This document shows, in pieces, positions 1-8,001 of a DNA stretch of 45,899 nt (positions are counted from its first letter, which is position 1; each line of letters starts with the position of its first letter). The DNA is from Putridiphycobacter sp045110285 (GTDB taxonomy: Bacteria > Bacteroidota > Bacteroidia > Flavobacteriales_D > Crocinitomicaceae): contig JBGCGA010000031.1 of assembly GCA_045110285.1 (NCBI GenBank), positions 1 to 45,899 of the forward strand. Direction: 5' to 3'. The translations under genes and the position numbers were made by a program. A model generated the notes under the pieces. That model saw only the letters and a program-made list of their open reading frames with translations, made no database searches and was not told where the DNA came from.

Positions 1-611
1 TTACCTTTTTCAGCTTCCTTGAACATTTGAGCACCTCCGGCACCACAGCATAAGCCTTTCGACTTACAACGTTTCATTTCTACCAGTTCGGCATCCAATT
101 TTTCAAGAACCATTCTTGGTGCTTCATATTCGCCATTGGCACGTCCTAAATAACATGGATCGTGGAATGTAATTTTCTTTCCTTTAAAACTTCCACCTTC
201 TACTTTTAGTTTGCCATCTTTAAATAGCTGCTCAAGCAGTTGAGTATGGTGAATCACTTCGTAATTACCTCCTAATTCTGGATACTCATTTTTTAATGTA
301 TTAAAGCAATGCGGACATGCGGTGACAATCTTTTTAACTTTGTAACCATCCAAAACCTGAATGTTCATCATGGCTTGCATTTGAAACAAAAATTCATTTC
401 CAGATCGTTTAGCTGGATCGCCAGTACAAGATTCTTCGGTTCCTAATACTGCAAATTTAACATTGCAGTGATTTAGTAATTTAACAAAAGCTTTGGTTAT
501 TTTTTTTGCTCTGTCGTCAAAACTGCCAGCGCAACCCACCCAAAATAGTACGTCAGGTGATTCTCCGGCTGCCGTCATTTCGGCCATTGTAGGTACTTTA
601 AGTGTGCTCAT
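1..611 (-). CDS. CCG-domain (Fe-S)-binding protein, HdrB/GlpC/LldE-like (3' end cut by window)
   Basis: The reading frame opens at an ATG at 611 and is still open at base 1, so the C-terminus lies outside the window. The visible 203 residues hold the two halves of a cysteine-rich CCG (DUF224) protein: a first set with WVGCAG, EESCTGD and ACPHCFNT, then FHDPCYLGR and finally LCCGAGG. Such domains bind an unusual Fe-S cluster in heterodisulfide reductase HdrB/HdrD, GlpC and LldE, and act as the cytoplasmic electron acceptor or donor of a quinone-linked complex. It starts 3 bp after the HAD gene and lies downstream of the heme/4Fe-4S membrane protein at 1030-2358, its likely partner. The substrate is unknown. 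Family call is firm, function inferred. Confidence 0.88.
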   Translation of the reverse strand, partial: MSTLKVPTMAEMTAAGESPDVLFWVGCAGSFDDRAKKITKAFVKLLNHCNVKFAVLGTEESCTGDPAKRSGNEFLFQMQAMMNIQVLDGYKVKKIVTACPHCFNTLKNEYPELGGNYEVIHHTQLLEQLFKDGKLKVEGGSFKGKKITFHDPCYLGRANGEYEAPRMVLEKLDAELVEMKRCKSKGLCCGAGGAQMFKEAEKG

Positions 612-614
612 GCT

Positions 615-1037
615 TTATTTTTTGAATGCTTGTATTGTTGCGTCAACGTCTATTAAATCTGTAAATTTACCTTCGTATCTTGTGGCTCTTACAATATGAT
701 TGTCTACCCAATGGTAGTTTCCTCCCCTTGGTTTCCCCATCATCATGCCATGGAATTTGAAACCATGTTTATTTAACCAGTTTTCCGTTACTTCTCTATG
801 TTCCTCTAACCTTGAAGTAAAAAAAGTAATAATATGGCCTTGATCATACCATTTATTAAGTGTTTCTAATGCGTCAGGATATAATTTGGCAGTTGCCATT
901 CTTTCTGGTTCCTCATTAGGAATATCATCACAAATAGTTCCGTCAATATCAATTAAATAGTTTTTGACATCTTCAGGAAGAATCGGTGAAATAGACCGGC
1001 CGTCGATTACAATATTTTTTAGTTTATTATCACTCAT
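615..1037 (-). CDS. HAD-superfamily phosphatase-like protein
   Basis: This 140-residue protein has the HAD signature: motif I DIDGT with the nucleophile D30 and general acid D32, motif II in FFTSR, a motif III lysine in MMGKPRGG and motif IV in WVDN. It is cap-less and small, so it probably acts on a phosphorylated small molecule or protein. Close relatives in Bacteroidetes are sometimes labelled phosphoheptose isomerase, which the motifs do not support. Its ATG overlaps the end of the upstream membrane Fe-S gene by 8 bp and its stop is 3 bp before the CCG gene, so translation of the three is probably coupled. Why a phosphatase sits between two electron-transfer subunits is unknown. Confidence 0.8.
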   Translation of the reverse strand: MSDNKLKNIVIDGRSISPILPEDVKNYLIDIDGTICDDIPNEEPERMATAKLYPDALETLNKWYDQGHIITFFTSRLEEHREVTENWLNKHGFKFHGMMMGKPRGGNYHWVDNHIVRATRYEGKFTDLIDVDATIQAFKK

Positions 1038-2358
1038 CTTTCCATTTTAAACGATCAGATGGCGAAAATTGCCATGGTGCTTGGTTATTTTCAATATTGG
1101 TATTCATTCCAGCTAACTCAGCCGGAATTTTTGACTCTTCCATCACCAAATATCGTCTCAAATCCATAATAATTTCCAATGGATCAATTAATACTGGACA
1201 TTCTTGAACACACGCGTTACAGCTAGTGCATGCCCATAATTCCTCTTCAGTAATATAATCGCCTAGTAACGATTTACCATCATTAAAATCTTTCCCTTCT
1301 TTTCTGATGCCAGCTCCTAATTCTTCTGCACGGTCGCGCACATCCATCATTATTTTACGAGGAGATAGCAATTTACCTGTAGCGTTAGCCGGACAAGCTT
1401 CTGAACATCTTCCGCACTCGGTACAGGTGTAGGCGTTCATAATATTCACCCAACTTAAGTCAGTGACATCTTTTGCTCCAAAACGTTGCGGTACTTCTCC
1501 TTCTGCAGCTGGTGCTGGTGCTGCAAATGGATCCGCATTTGGATCTAGCATCAATTTAACTTCATTCGTAACCGCCTCCATATTACTCATTTTTCCTACT
1601 GCACCAAGTTTTGAAAAGAAGGTATTCGGAAATGCCCATAAAATGTGAAGATGCTTTGAAAAAGGTAAATAATTAAGGAATGCGAATACCATGATGATGT
1701 GGCCCCACCACCCAATTCTTTCTAATAAATGTAAGGTTGACACTTCCATTCCGGCAAATACATTTGCACCCAGGAAGCTGGACACGGTGAAACCAAATCC
1801 ACCTTGGATAGGCGCATGGCTTTCGTTAACTAGAGCTAAAGCCTCATCTGCACCATTCATTGTAAGAATACAAAAAACCAATACGATTTCCATGTATAGA
1901 ATGATATTACCATCTAATTTTGGCCAGCCAGTCATTTCTGCCATATGAAAACGTGGAATTTTTAGTAAATTTCTTCTTGCTAAGAAAATGAAAGTAGCAA
2001 GCAAGGCCAGCACAGACAGTACCTCTATGAGGCTAATCATAAACGTATAAAAACCTCCTAAGCTCGGTTGAAATATTCTATGTGTTCCAGCAATACCATC
2101 AATTACAATTTCAATTAATTCAATTTGCGTGATGACAAATGCAACATAAATAATGATATGAAAAAATCCTGAAATGGGTTTACGAACCATTTTTGACTGC
2201 CCTAAAGCGACTTTGGCCATTGTTTTAAATCGTTCACCTTTCTTGTCAGTTCTATTAATAGCTCTTCCAAGCTTTATATTACTGACTGTTTTACGAATGT
2301 TTAGTGCAAAAAACGTACTTCCTGCAATTAATAGAATCAAAAAAATGATTGTACTCAT
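1030..2358 (-). CDS. Membrane-bound heme b / 2x[4Fe-4S] electron-transfer protein (HdrE/DsrM-ferredoxin fusion type)
   Basis: The N-terminal ~240 residues contain about five membrane helices (about 1-22, 64-88, 103-127, 150-167, 215-236). Histidines H67, H220, H236 and H238 are placed as in NarI/DsrM/HdrE-type diheme cytochromes b. After a proline/alanine-rich linker (~275-292) come two ferredoxin clusters, CTECGRC...CP (C312, C315, C318, C322) and CTSCNAC...CP (C377, C380, C383, C387). The protein should pass electrons between the quinone pool and its soluble CCG partner (1-611). It lies 30 bp downstream of the MCE gene in the same direction. The substrate and the direction of electron flow cannot be told from sequence. 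Confidence 0.85.
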   Translation of the reverse strand: MSTIIFLILLIAGSTFFALNIRKTVSNIKLGRAINRTDKKGERFKTMAKVALGQSKMVRKPISGFFHIIIYVAFVITQIELIEIVIDGIAGTHRIFQPSLGGFYTFMISLIEVLSVLALLATFIFLARRNLLKIPRFHMAEMTGWPKLDGNIILYMEIVLVFCILTMNGADEALALVNESHAPIQGGFGFTVSSFLGANVFAGMEVSTLHLLERIGWWGHIIMVFAFLNYLPFSKHLHILWAFPNTFFSKLGAVGKMSNMEAVTNEVKLMLDPNADPFAAPAPAAEGEVPQRFGAKDVTDLSWVNIMNAYTCTECGRCSEACPANATGKLLSPRKIMMDVRDRAEELGAGIRKEGKDFNDGKSLLGDYITEEELWACTSCNACVQECPVLIDPLEIIMDLRRYLVMEESKIPAELAGMNTNIENNQAPWQFSPSDRLKWKDE

Positions 2359-2388
2359 ACTTTTTCTTTTTTTGGGTTCAAGCCAGAA

Positions 2389-3369
2389 TTAGTTCTTCGC
2401 TTTTCTTCCGAAAAGTGAAAAATGCACATACTTATTAGGATTTGCTTCCATGTCATCTAATAAGTTTTGCACTGATTGATTAGTTTCCAATAATTCTTGG
2501 TGCAGGCTATCAGTTTTCAATAGTTTTCCTATAGACCCTTCACCATTGTTAACTTGTGCTAATACGCCATTTAATTCTTCTAAAGTTTTCCGTGTTTTTT
2601 GAACCACAGCTTTAATGTCGGTATCTGCTAAAGTGCTTGAAATGCTCTGTACATTATCAATTGTTTTGTTTATTTGGCCTGATTTTTCAGCTAAATTAGC
2701 CGTTACATCATTTACATTATTCAACACGTTGTCAATCACCAAAATTTCATCATTTATCATTCTTGACAAATTATTTGCTAAGTCACCAAATTTTGCAATC
2801 CCTTCACGAAATTCGTATAAACTTTCGTCAATAGTATAAGCAGCTGAAGTGTCCCAAAATGCATTAATTGAAACTATAATACCTTCAACAGAACCGATTA
2901 ATTGCTCTGTTTTCATTTTAAGCGGCAGAATTTGTTCATTTATTTGCGTGGCAATATCATCTTCAACAAAAGACTTCAATGTATCTCCCCCTTCATAATA
3001 TGCTGGAATGGCTACTGGCTCAGTATTCATTACTAAACTCAAAGCCTTTGTTCCCAGTAAATCAGAACTAATCATTCCAATTTCAGAACCTTTTGGAATC
3101 AAAATATCGTCGTTAATCACCGACCAGGTTACCAAAATTTTTTGCGGGTTATCTGGATGAAGTTCAACTGTTTTAACTAAACCTATTTTAAATCCATTAA
3201 GTTGAACTTCATTTGCAACGGCAATACCATTGGAATTTGTGAAGGTAGCGTAGTAAAGCCGATCCTTTTCAAACATTGAATTACCTTTTAGAAAGTTAAC
3301 ACCAGAGTACAACAGCACTATTCCTAGTAAAACCAATACCCCAACCTTAAATTCTTTAGATATTTTCAT
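2389..3369 (-). CDS. MlaD/MCE-domain protein
   Basis: A single N-terminal membrane helix (about residues 9-28) is followed by an MCE domain (about 37-115, with the NEVQLNGFKIGLV and SSDLLGTKALSL segments) and a long helical, coiled-coil-like tail rich in Asn, Asp, Leu and Ile, as in MlaD-family proteins of Gram-negative bacteria. MCE proteins form rings that move phospholipids between the inner and outer membranes. No MlaE permease or MlaF ATPase gene is in the window, so the rest of the transporter must be elsewhere. It begins 2 bp after the amidase stop codon, which indicates one transcript. Family call is firm; the lipid cargo is unknown. Confidence 0.88.
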   Translation of the reverse strand: MKISKEFKVGVLVLLGIVLLYSGVNFLKGNSMFEKDRLYYATFTNSNGIAVANEVQLNGFKIGLVKTVELHPDNPQKILVTWSVINDDILIPKGSEIGMISSDLLGTKALSLVMNTEPVAIPAYYEGGDTLKSFVEDDIATQINEQILPLKMKTEQLIGSVEGIIVSINAFWDTSAAYTIDESLYEFREGIAKFGDLANNLSRMINDEILVIDNVLNNVNDVTANLAEKSGQINKTIDNVQSISSTLADTDIKAVVQKTRKTLEELNGVLAQVNNGEGSIGKLLKTDSLHQELLETNQSVQNLLDDMEANPNKYVHFSLFGRKAKN

Positions 3370-3371
3370 TA

Positions 3372-4511
3372 TTATTCCTTTTTAGCAAATTTAATAGCTT
3401 TTTCTAAACTAATCCTCTCATTGTTCTTAAAAGCGACTAAAAAAGCATTTTCAAACCCCAAGTCTCTCATTGTATTTTTTAAAACATTGGCCTCTTTAAA
3501 GCTTTTGAAGGCACCAACAGTATACTTGTAAAAACCTCCATCAAAATACTCCCAAACAGGCTGTGCCTTAAATCTTGAATCTGCAATATCCACTTTAGTA
3601 GCATTTGTAGCAATTTGCACTTTAAAAATAATATCGTCAGATTTTATTTCATCATCTGTTAACCCATACTTTTCAGTGTATTTTTCAGCATCTGTTTTCT
3701 CAACAGGTGGCTCAACAGCCGTGTAGCCGCTCTCGTAGTATACCTTATAGTTGTTAAATGCATTCATGAACGACTGCGCCATTAAAGTTTGGTTTGCAGT
3801 ATCTAACAAAAATTTCTCTTCTTCTTTATTGGTTAAAAAACCTGTTTCAATCAATACACTAGGCATAGTCGTTTTATATAGAACTAAAAAACCGGCTTGC
3901 TTCACTCCCCTGTTCACCCGTCCTAACTTTTCCATTTCGGACTGAACTAGAGAAGCAAAGGCAATACTGTGATCTAAAAATACTGATAATTGTAATTGAC
4001 GAGCAATAATGGCATCAACTGACAAATCAAAGGCGCGATACTTTTCACCTCCATCTTCTTCCAAATGAATTGTTGCATTCTCTCTTTGAGCCACTTTGGC
4101 TTGAGATTCCGTTCTATTTAGCCCTAATACAAAGGTTTCAGCCCCTTTAGCGTTTGAAGCTGCTGAATTGGCGTGAATGCAGATAAATAAATCTGCCTTA
4201 TTTTTATTCGCAATTTGTGCACGTTCATCCAGTTCCACAAAAACATCTGTTTTTCGTGTGTATATTAAATTAATGGATGGGTATCTTTTTTCTATAAACT
4301 CACCTAATTTTAAGGCAATAGCAAGCGCAATATCTTTTTCAAGCGCTGAACTACCTTGACATCCTTGGTCATGTCCTCCATGTCCAGGATCAATCACTAC
4401 TGTTTTAATGCCGCCATAAAAATTGTTTTGTGCATAAATTGGCGCAAAAATAACTGTACACGCAAACAATAAAATAAGCTTGAATTTGTTCTTGGATGTA
4501 ACGCTCATCAT
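3372..4511 (-). CDS. N-acetylmuramoyl-L-alanine amidase (Amidase_3) with C-terminal SPOR-like domain
   Basis: After a signal peptide (cleavage near residue 28, after IYA) comes a zinc amidase domain. It shows VVIDPGHGGHD (zinc His), an E in SALEKD, CIHANS (zinc His) and VLIETGFLTN (catalytic Glu). The enzyme cleaves the amide bond between MurNAc and the stem peptide, typically during cell separation. Roughly the last 85 residues (IIFKVQIATN..., YKYTVGAFKSF...) look like a SPOR domain that binds denuded glycan at the division site. It is the first gene of a five-gene operon and is divergent from the LptD-like gene. Two adjacent ATG codons (4511 and 4508) are possible starts. Confidence 0.9.
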   Translation of the reverse strand: MMSVTSKNKFKLILLFACTVIFAPIYAQNNFYGGIKTVVIDPGHGGHDQGCQGSSALEKDIALAIALKLGEFIEKRYPSINLIYTRKTDVFVELDERAQIANKNKADLFICIHANSAASNAKGAETFVLGLNRTESQAKVAQRENATIHLEEDGGEKYRAFDLSVDAIIARQLQLSVFLDHSIAFASLVQSEMEKLGRVNRGVKQAGFLVLYKTTMPSVLIETGFLTNKEEEKFLLDTANQTLMAQSFMNAFNNYKVYYESGYTAVEPPVEKTDAEKYTEKYGLTDDEIKSDDIIFKVQIATNATKVDIADSRFKAQPVWEYFDGGFYKYTVGAFKSFKEANVLKNTMRDLGFENAFLVAFKNNERISLEKAIKFAKKE

Positions 4512-4521
4512 AATATAATTT

Positions 4522-4529
4522 TAGTTTTG
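4522..4529 (+). promoter_or_regulatory. -7 box TAGTTTTG for the LptD-like gene
   Basis: The plus strand reads TAGTTTTG, matching TAnnTTTG, about 31 bp before the TTG at 4561. It lies just 13 bp from the opposing box for the amidase operon, so the two promoters face away from each other across the same 40 bp and may compete for polymerase. Confidence 0.45.
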
Positions 4530-4542
4530 CATTTACTGTTAA

Positions 4543-4550
4543 CAAAATTA
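4543..4550 (-). promoter_or_regulatory. -7 box TAATTTTG for the amidase-MCE operon
   Basis: The minus strand reads TAATTTTG, an exact match to the Bacteroidetes -7 consensus TAnnTTTG, about 31 bp before the amidase ATG. I see no clear -33 TTG at the right spacing. Confidence 0.5.
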
Positions 4551-4560
4551 AGACCATAAA

Positions 4561-7122
4561 TTGATCAATTCATTATCTATACAGAGATTTATTCCCTTTA
4601 TAATGTTGATAATGTCAGTATTTATTTCAAATGCTGCGTATGGTCAAATTATAAGAGAAGGTGACTTTGGGCTGGATGCACCAGTTAAATATTCTGCAAC
4701 AGATTCTATAGTGGTTGATTTAAAAAGCCAAATCATTAGACTGTATGGCAATGCTGATGTTAAATACCAAGAAGTTCATTTAACTGCTGATTTAATTGAA
4801 ATTGACATTGAAAAGAGTGAAGTCCAAGCAACATACACCCTGGATTCATTGGGAAATGCTGTCGGAAAACCTGCTTTTACAGATGGAACGGAAAATGTGA
4901 CCTGTGATGGGATGAAATATAATTTCAAATCGGAAAAAGCCATTATTCAAGAAGTAAGAACCCAGCAAGGAGAAGGTTACATCCATATGGAGACCTCGAA
5001 GCGACAGCCAAATGAGGAGATTCACTTTAAGAATGGAAAATATACTACCTGTAGCAATGAAAAACCACATTATCACTTTCAACTGTCAAAAGCTATTGCA
5101 ATTCCCGACAAACGAATTGTAGCCGGACCGCTCTATATGCGGATTTTAAATGTTCCTTTACCAATAGCCGCACCATTTGCCATACTTCCAAACTCTGAAA
5201 AGAAAAAACATGGAATTGAAATGCCTTCATTTGCCTTAGCTGGCCCATTTGGAACCGGGTTTGAGAACTTAAGATATTACATTCCACTAGGATCAAGATG
5301 GGAAACGTACATTAACACCACACTATTTACGACAGGGAGATGGGCCATTAGCAATTCCTACAACTATAATGTAAAGTATAAACATAGTGGGACTTTTAGG
5401 GTAGGTTTTGCACATTTAAGTGGCTATTTTTTTGACAAAGCTGTTACAAATAATTTTACACTTTTCTGGAATCATAACCAGGCGGCCAAAGCTCACCCAA
5501 GCTTAAAATTTAGTGCAAATATTGATTTTAGGTCAAATAATAATGCAGCTGAAAGTATTGAAATCATTCCTGTGGACCAATTCAATACAAATTTCAATTC
5601 AGCTGTTACCTTAAACAAAGCTTGGAAATTGAAAGACTTAAGAGGTGCTTGGACAGGTAAAGTGTCACTTCAACAAAACTCACAAACAAACAATTTTGTT
5701 TTTGAGCTGCCTAGCTTTAATTTTTCAGTTAATCGTTTCGATTTAGGTGTATTGCGAAAATCAAGCGTTGGAAAAAAATGGTACGAAAACATTTTCATCA
5801 ATTACAATTTGACTAGCTTAAATCGTGTAACAGTTGCAGATTCTATTGCTAGAACATCTTTTTCGGCTGGCGACCTATCATTTTTGTCAGACAATAATTC
5901 GAGTGGTATAAGGCAAAATGCCATTATTCAAACCAATCTGCAGCCCAAGTCTGGTTGGTTTACCTTTAACTTAAGAACTACCTATCAAGAAAATTGGAAT
6001 TTTCAAACTTATAACAAAGAATGGAATACAATTACAGATACCACCGACATTACAGAAATTAATGGATTTGCAGCCAACAGAAACATCAATTTTAGCGGTG
6101 GGCTCAGTACAAATATTTACGGCTATTATAAAAGTAATTTCAAGAATAAAATAAAACTACGACATGTTATGTCTCCAAACATTTCGTTTACCTACCGTCC
6201 TGACTTAGGAAACCATCAAGAAATAATAATTGACACAGCTGGTAATACAGGTTACTATTCCCCATTTGATGTCAGTTTATACCGAGAGGCCGCACGAGGT
6301 GAATCAGGTACAATTGATTTTAATTTAGGGAACACTTTAGAAATGAAAAGAATTAAAAAAAGTGATACCATTAATCAAACATTTACCAATGTTAAAATTA
6401 TTGACAGATTCAATATTAGTGGTAATTATGACATTTTAGCGGACTCTTTAAATTTATCAGATATCAGATTCAGTTTTCAGACCTCTCCCTTTAAAACAGT
6501 AAGTCTGCAGTCGAGTTGGACACTTTCGCCCTATCAGTGGAATGCCAACACAAGGACTTTTACCAATGAATACGCATTAAAAACCAACCAAGGTGTTGGC
6601 CATATCAGAAGTGCAAACTTTACCGTGAGCAGTCGCCATTCAATTAAACCAGAAAAGTCTGATTCATTAAGAAATTTCAAAAATTCGACCTGGAATTTTA
6701 GTGTCATTTACAATTTAAATTATTCTCGAAAAACAAGTAGTGGATTTAATGATACAACAACCAGTAATTTCAGAACACCTGAGCATACTGTTGGCATATC
6801 TGGTTCAGCAAATCTTTGGAAACTTTGGGGTTTGAATTATAATGTTTTGACAGATGTTATTGGCGTCTATCAATACTTTAAAAACCCCACAAATTTAGAT
6901 TTTGCACCTAACCCAAGTATGGCCATTGGTATTACTAGGCAATTGCACTGCTGGGAAGCCAGCTTGAACTTTACTAAAAATGGCAATTTCTTTAGACAAA
7001 TTTTTGCAGATGGAAGCAGCATTCCTAGCTATGTGATTCGTTTTAAAATAAACATTAAGGCTTCTATGTTTGATGCTTTCCTCCCCGAAGTGAGGCCAAG
7101 AGTGGATTTTTTATTGGAGTAG
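4561..7122 (+). CDS. LptD-like outer-membrane protein (putative LPS-assembly/OstA family)
   Basis: The protein has a signal peptide ending near residue 29 (AAYGQ), then an OstA/LptA-like beta region (about 45-190, with IIRLYGNADVKYQEVHLTAD and a following CDGMKYNF stretch), then a long C-terminal beta-barrel of about 600 residues with alternating hydrophobic strands. In E. coli LptD places LPS in the outer leaflet. Bacteroidetes relatives of this size are usually called putative LptD. The first in-frame start is TTG at 4561; ATG codons at 4603 and 4612 are alternatives but would leave a very short signal peptide without a positive charge, so TTG is kept. It is monocistronic and convergent with the PqiA-like gene. 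Confidence 0.8.
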   Translation: MINSLSIQRFIPFIMLIMSVFISNAAYGQIIREGDFGLDAPVKYSATDSIVVDLKSQIIRLYGNADVKYQEVHLTADLIEIDIEKSEVQATYTLDSLGNAVGKPAFTDGTENVTCDGMKYNFKSEKAIIQEVRTQQGEGYIHMETSKRQPNEEIHFKNGKYTTCSNEKPHYHFQLSKAIAIPDKRIVAGPLYMRILNVPLPIAAPFAILPNSEKKKHGIEMPSFALAGPFGTGFENLRYYIPLGSRWETYINTTLFTTGRWAISNSYNYNVKYKHSGTFRVGFAHLSGYFFDKAVTNNFTLFWNHNQAAKAHPSLKFSANIDFRSNNNAAESIEIIPVDQFNTNFNSAVTLNKAWKLKDLRGAWTGKVSLQQNSQTNNFVFELPSFNFSVNRFDLGVLRKSSVGKKWYENIFINYNLTSLNRVTVADSIARTSFSAGDLSFLSDNNSSGIRQNAIIQTNLQPKSGWFTFNLRTTYQENWNFQTYNKEWNTITDTTDITEINGFAANRNINFSGGLSTNIYGYYKSNFKNKIKLRHVMSPNISFTYRPDLGNHQEIIIDTAGNTGYYSPFDVSLYREAARGESGTIDFNLGNTLEMKRIKKSDTINQTFTNVKIIDRFNISGNYDILADSLNLSDIRFSFQTSPFKTVSLQSSWTLSPYQWNANTRTFTNEYALKTNQGVGHIRSANFTVSSRHSIKPEKSDSLRNFKNSTWNFSVIYNLNYSRKTSSGFNDTTTSNFRTPEHTVGISGSANLWKLWGLNYNVLTDVIGVYQYFKNPTNLDFAPNPSMAIGITRQLHCWEASLNFTKNGNFFRQIFADGSSIPSYVIRFKINIKASMFDAFLPEVRPRVDFLLE

Positions 7123-7125
7123 GAA

Positions 7126-8001
7126 TCATTCCGCCCTTTTCACAAAATAGCTTGAGCTGATTGATAAAATGACAAAGGCTAAAAAGAAATACAAGCCAAT
7201 GAGCGTTTCTGCATTGGTTTCAACACCAACATTCATATTAGAGAAGGAAAAGTAAGCTAAGAAAATTCCAGCCACAAAAACATCTGCCATACTCCATTTC
7301 CCAATTAACAAAATAAAAGTTCTGAAGCTTTTAGAGTACTGATTTTTAGGCCATATTAAAACAAATAGTGATGCGCATAATTTAAAAAGGGGGAAAATGA
7401 CACTAAACAATAGTAGAGCGATTCCAACAAAAACATTCCCGCCCGTGAACAGCAGTTTAATGAGTTGAAAAACCGATTTGTTTTGATAGAAATATGAGAT
7501 TTTTCCGTCAAATGTTTTTTCAAAAGTCTTTTCCCAAAAGCCCAAATCAACAGGCACTTTAAACGCCAAATTAGTATTGAATGCTTCAATTTCTAGAAAA
7601 GGAGCTTGTAAAGCAACATAAATAAGACATAAACTGGAAAAAATGAGTGAAATTCCGAACATCTGGTTAAACTCAGTCTTTTTCCAATAAAAATAAGCGA
7701 TTGCCAAATTATAGATCAGAATAAAGCCAACCAAAAACAATCCGTAATAAATCGCTGCATTATAAAGTCGATCGGCAGAATGTTGCAATCTATCGTAAGC
7801 TGCAATCTTACTAGAAGCTTTATCATTAAAAGGTATCCATTCCGCAGAAGTCATGACACGTTCTTTGAAATTTAGAACCTCAGCAATGCTTTCTTTTTTA
7901 TATCTGTAGTCATTTAATTCTTTAGCTATATAGTTAGTTAAAACTAATGCAGAAACAGCTAAAAGCCCAGTTAAAGTAATGATTAACCATGGCTTTTTCA
8001 T
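7126..8001 (-). CDS. PqiA-family (paraquat-inducible protein A-like) membrane protein
   Basis: There is an N-terminal membrane helix, a ~70-residue exported loop, and then four further helices. The end carries the typical PqiA pattern: VIFPLFKL, GKWSMADVFVAGIFLAYFSF and a final GLYFFLAF helix. PqiA-type proteins work beside MCE proteins (PqiB, YebT) in lipid transport between membranes, so it may serve the MCE protein encoded at 2389-3369, although that gene is in another operon. Its ATG overlaps the hutF stop by 4 bp, indicating translational coupling. The zinc-finger cysteines of E. coli PqiA are absent. Confidence 0.75.
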   Translation of the reverse strand: MKKPWLIITLTGLLAVSALVLTNYIAKELNDYRYKKESIAEVLNFKERVMTSAEWIPFNDKASSKIAAYDRLQHSADRLYNAAIYYGLFLVGFILIYNLAIAYFYWKKTEFNQMFGISLIFSSLCLIYVALQAPFLEIEAFNTNLAFKVPVDLGFWEKTFEKTFDGKISYFYQNKSVFQLIKLLFTGGNVFVGIALLLFSVIFPLFKLCASLFVLIWPKNQYSKSFRTFILLIGKWSMADVFVAGIFLAYFSFSNMNVGVETNAETLIGLYFFLAFVILSISSSYFVKRAE

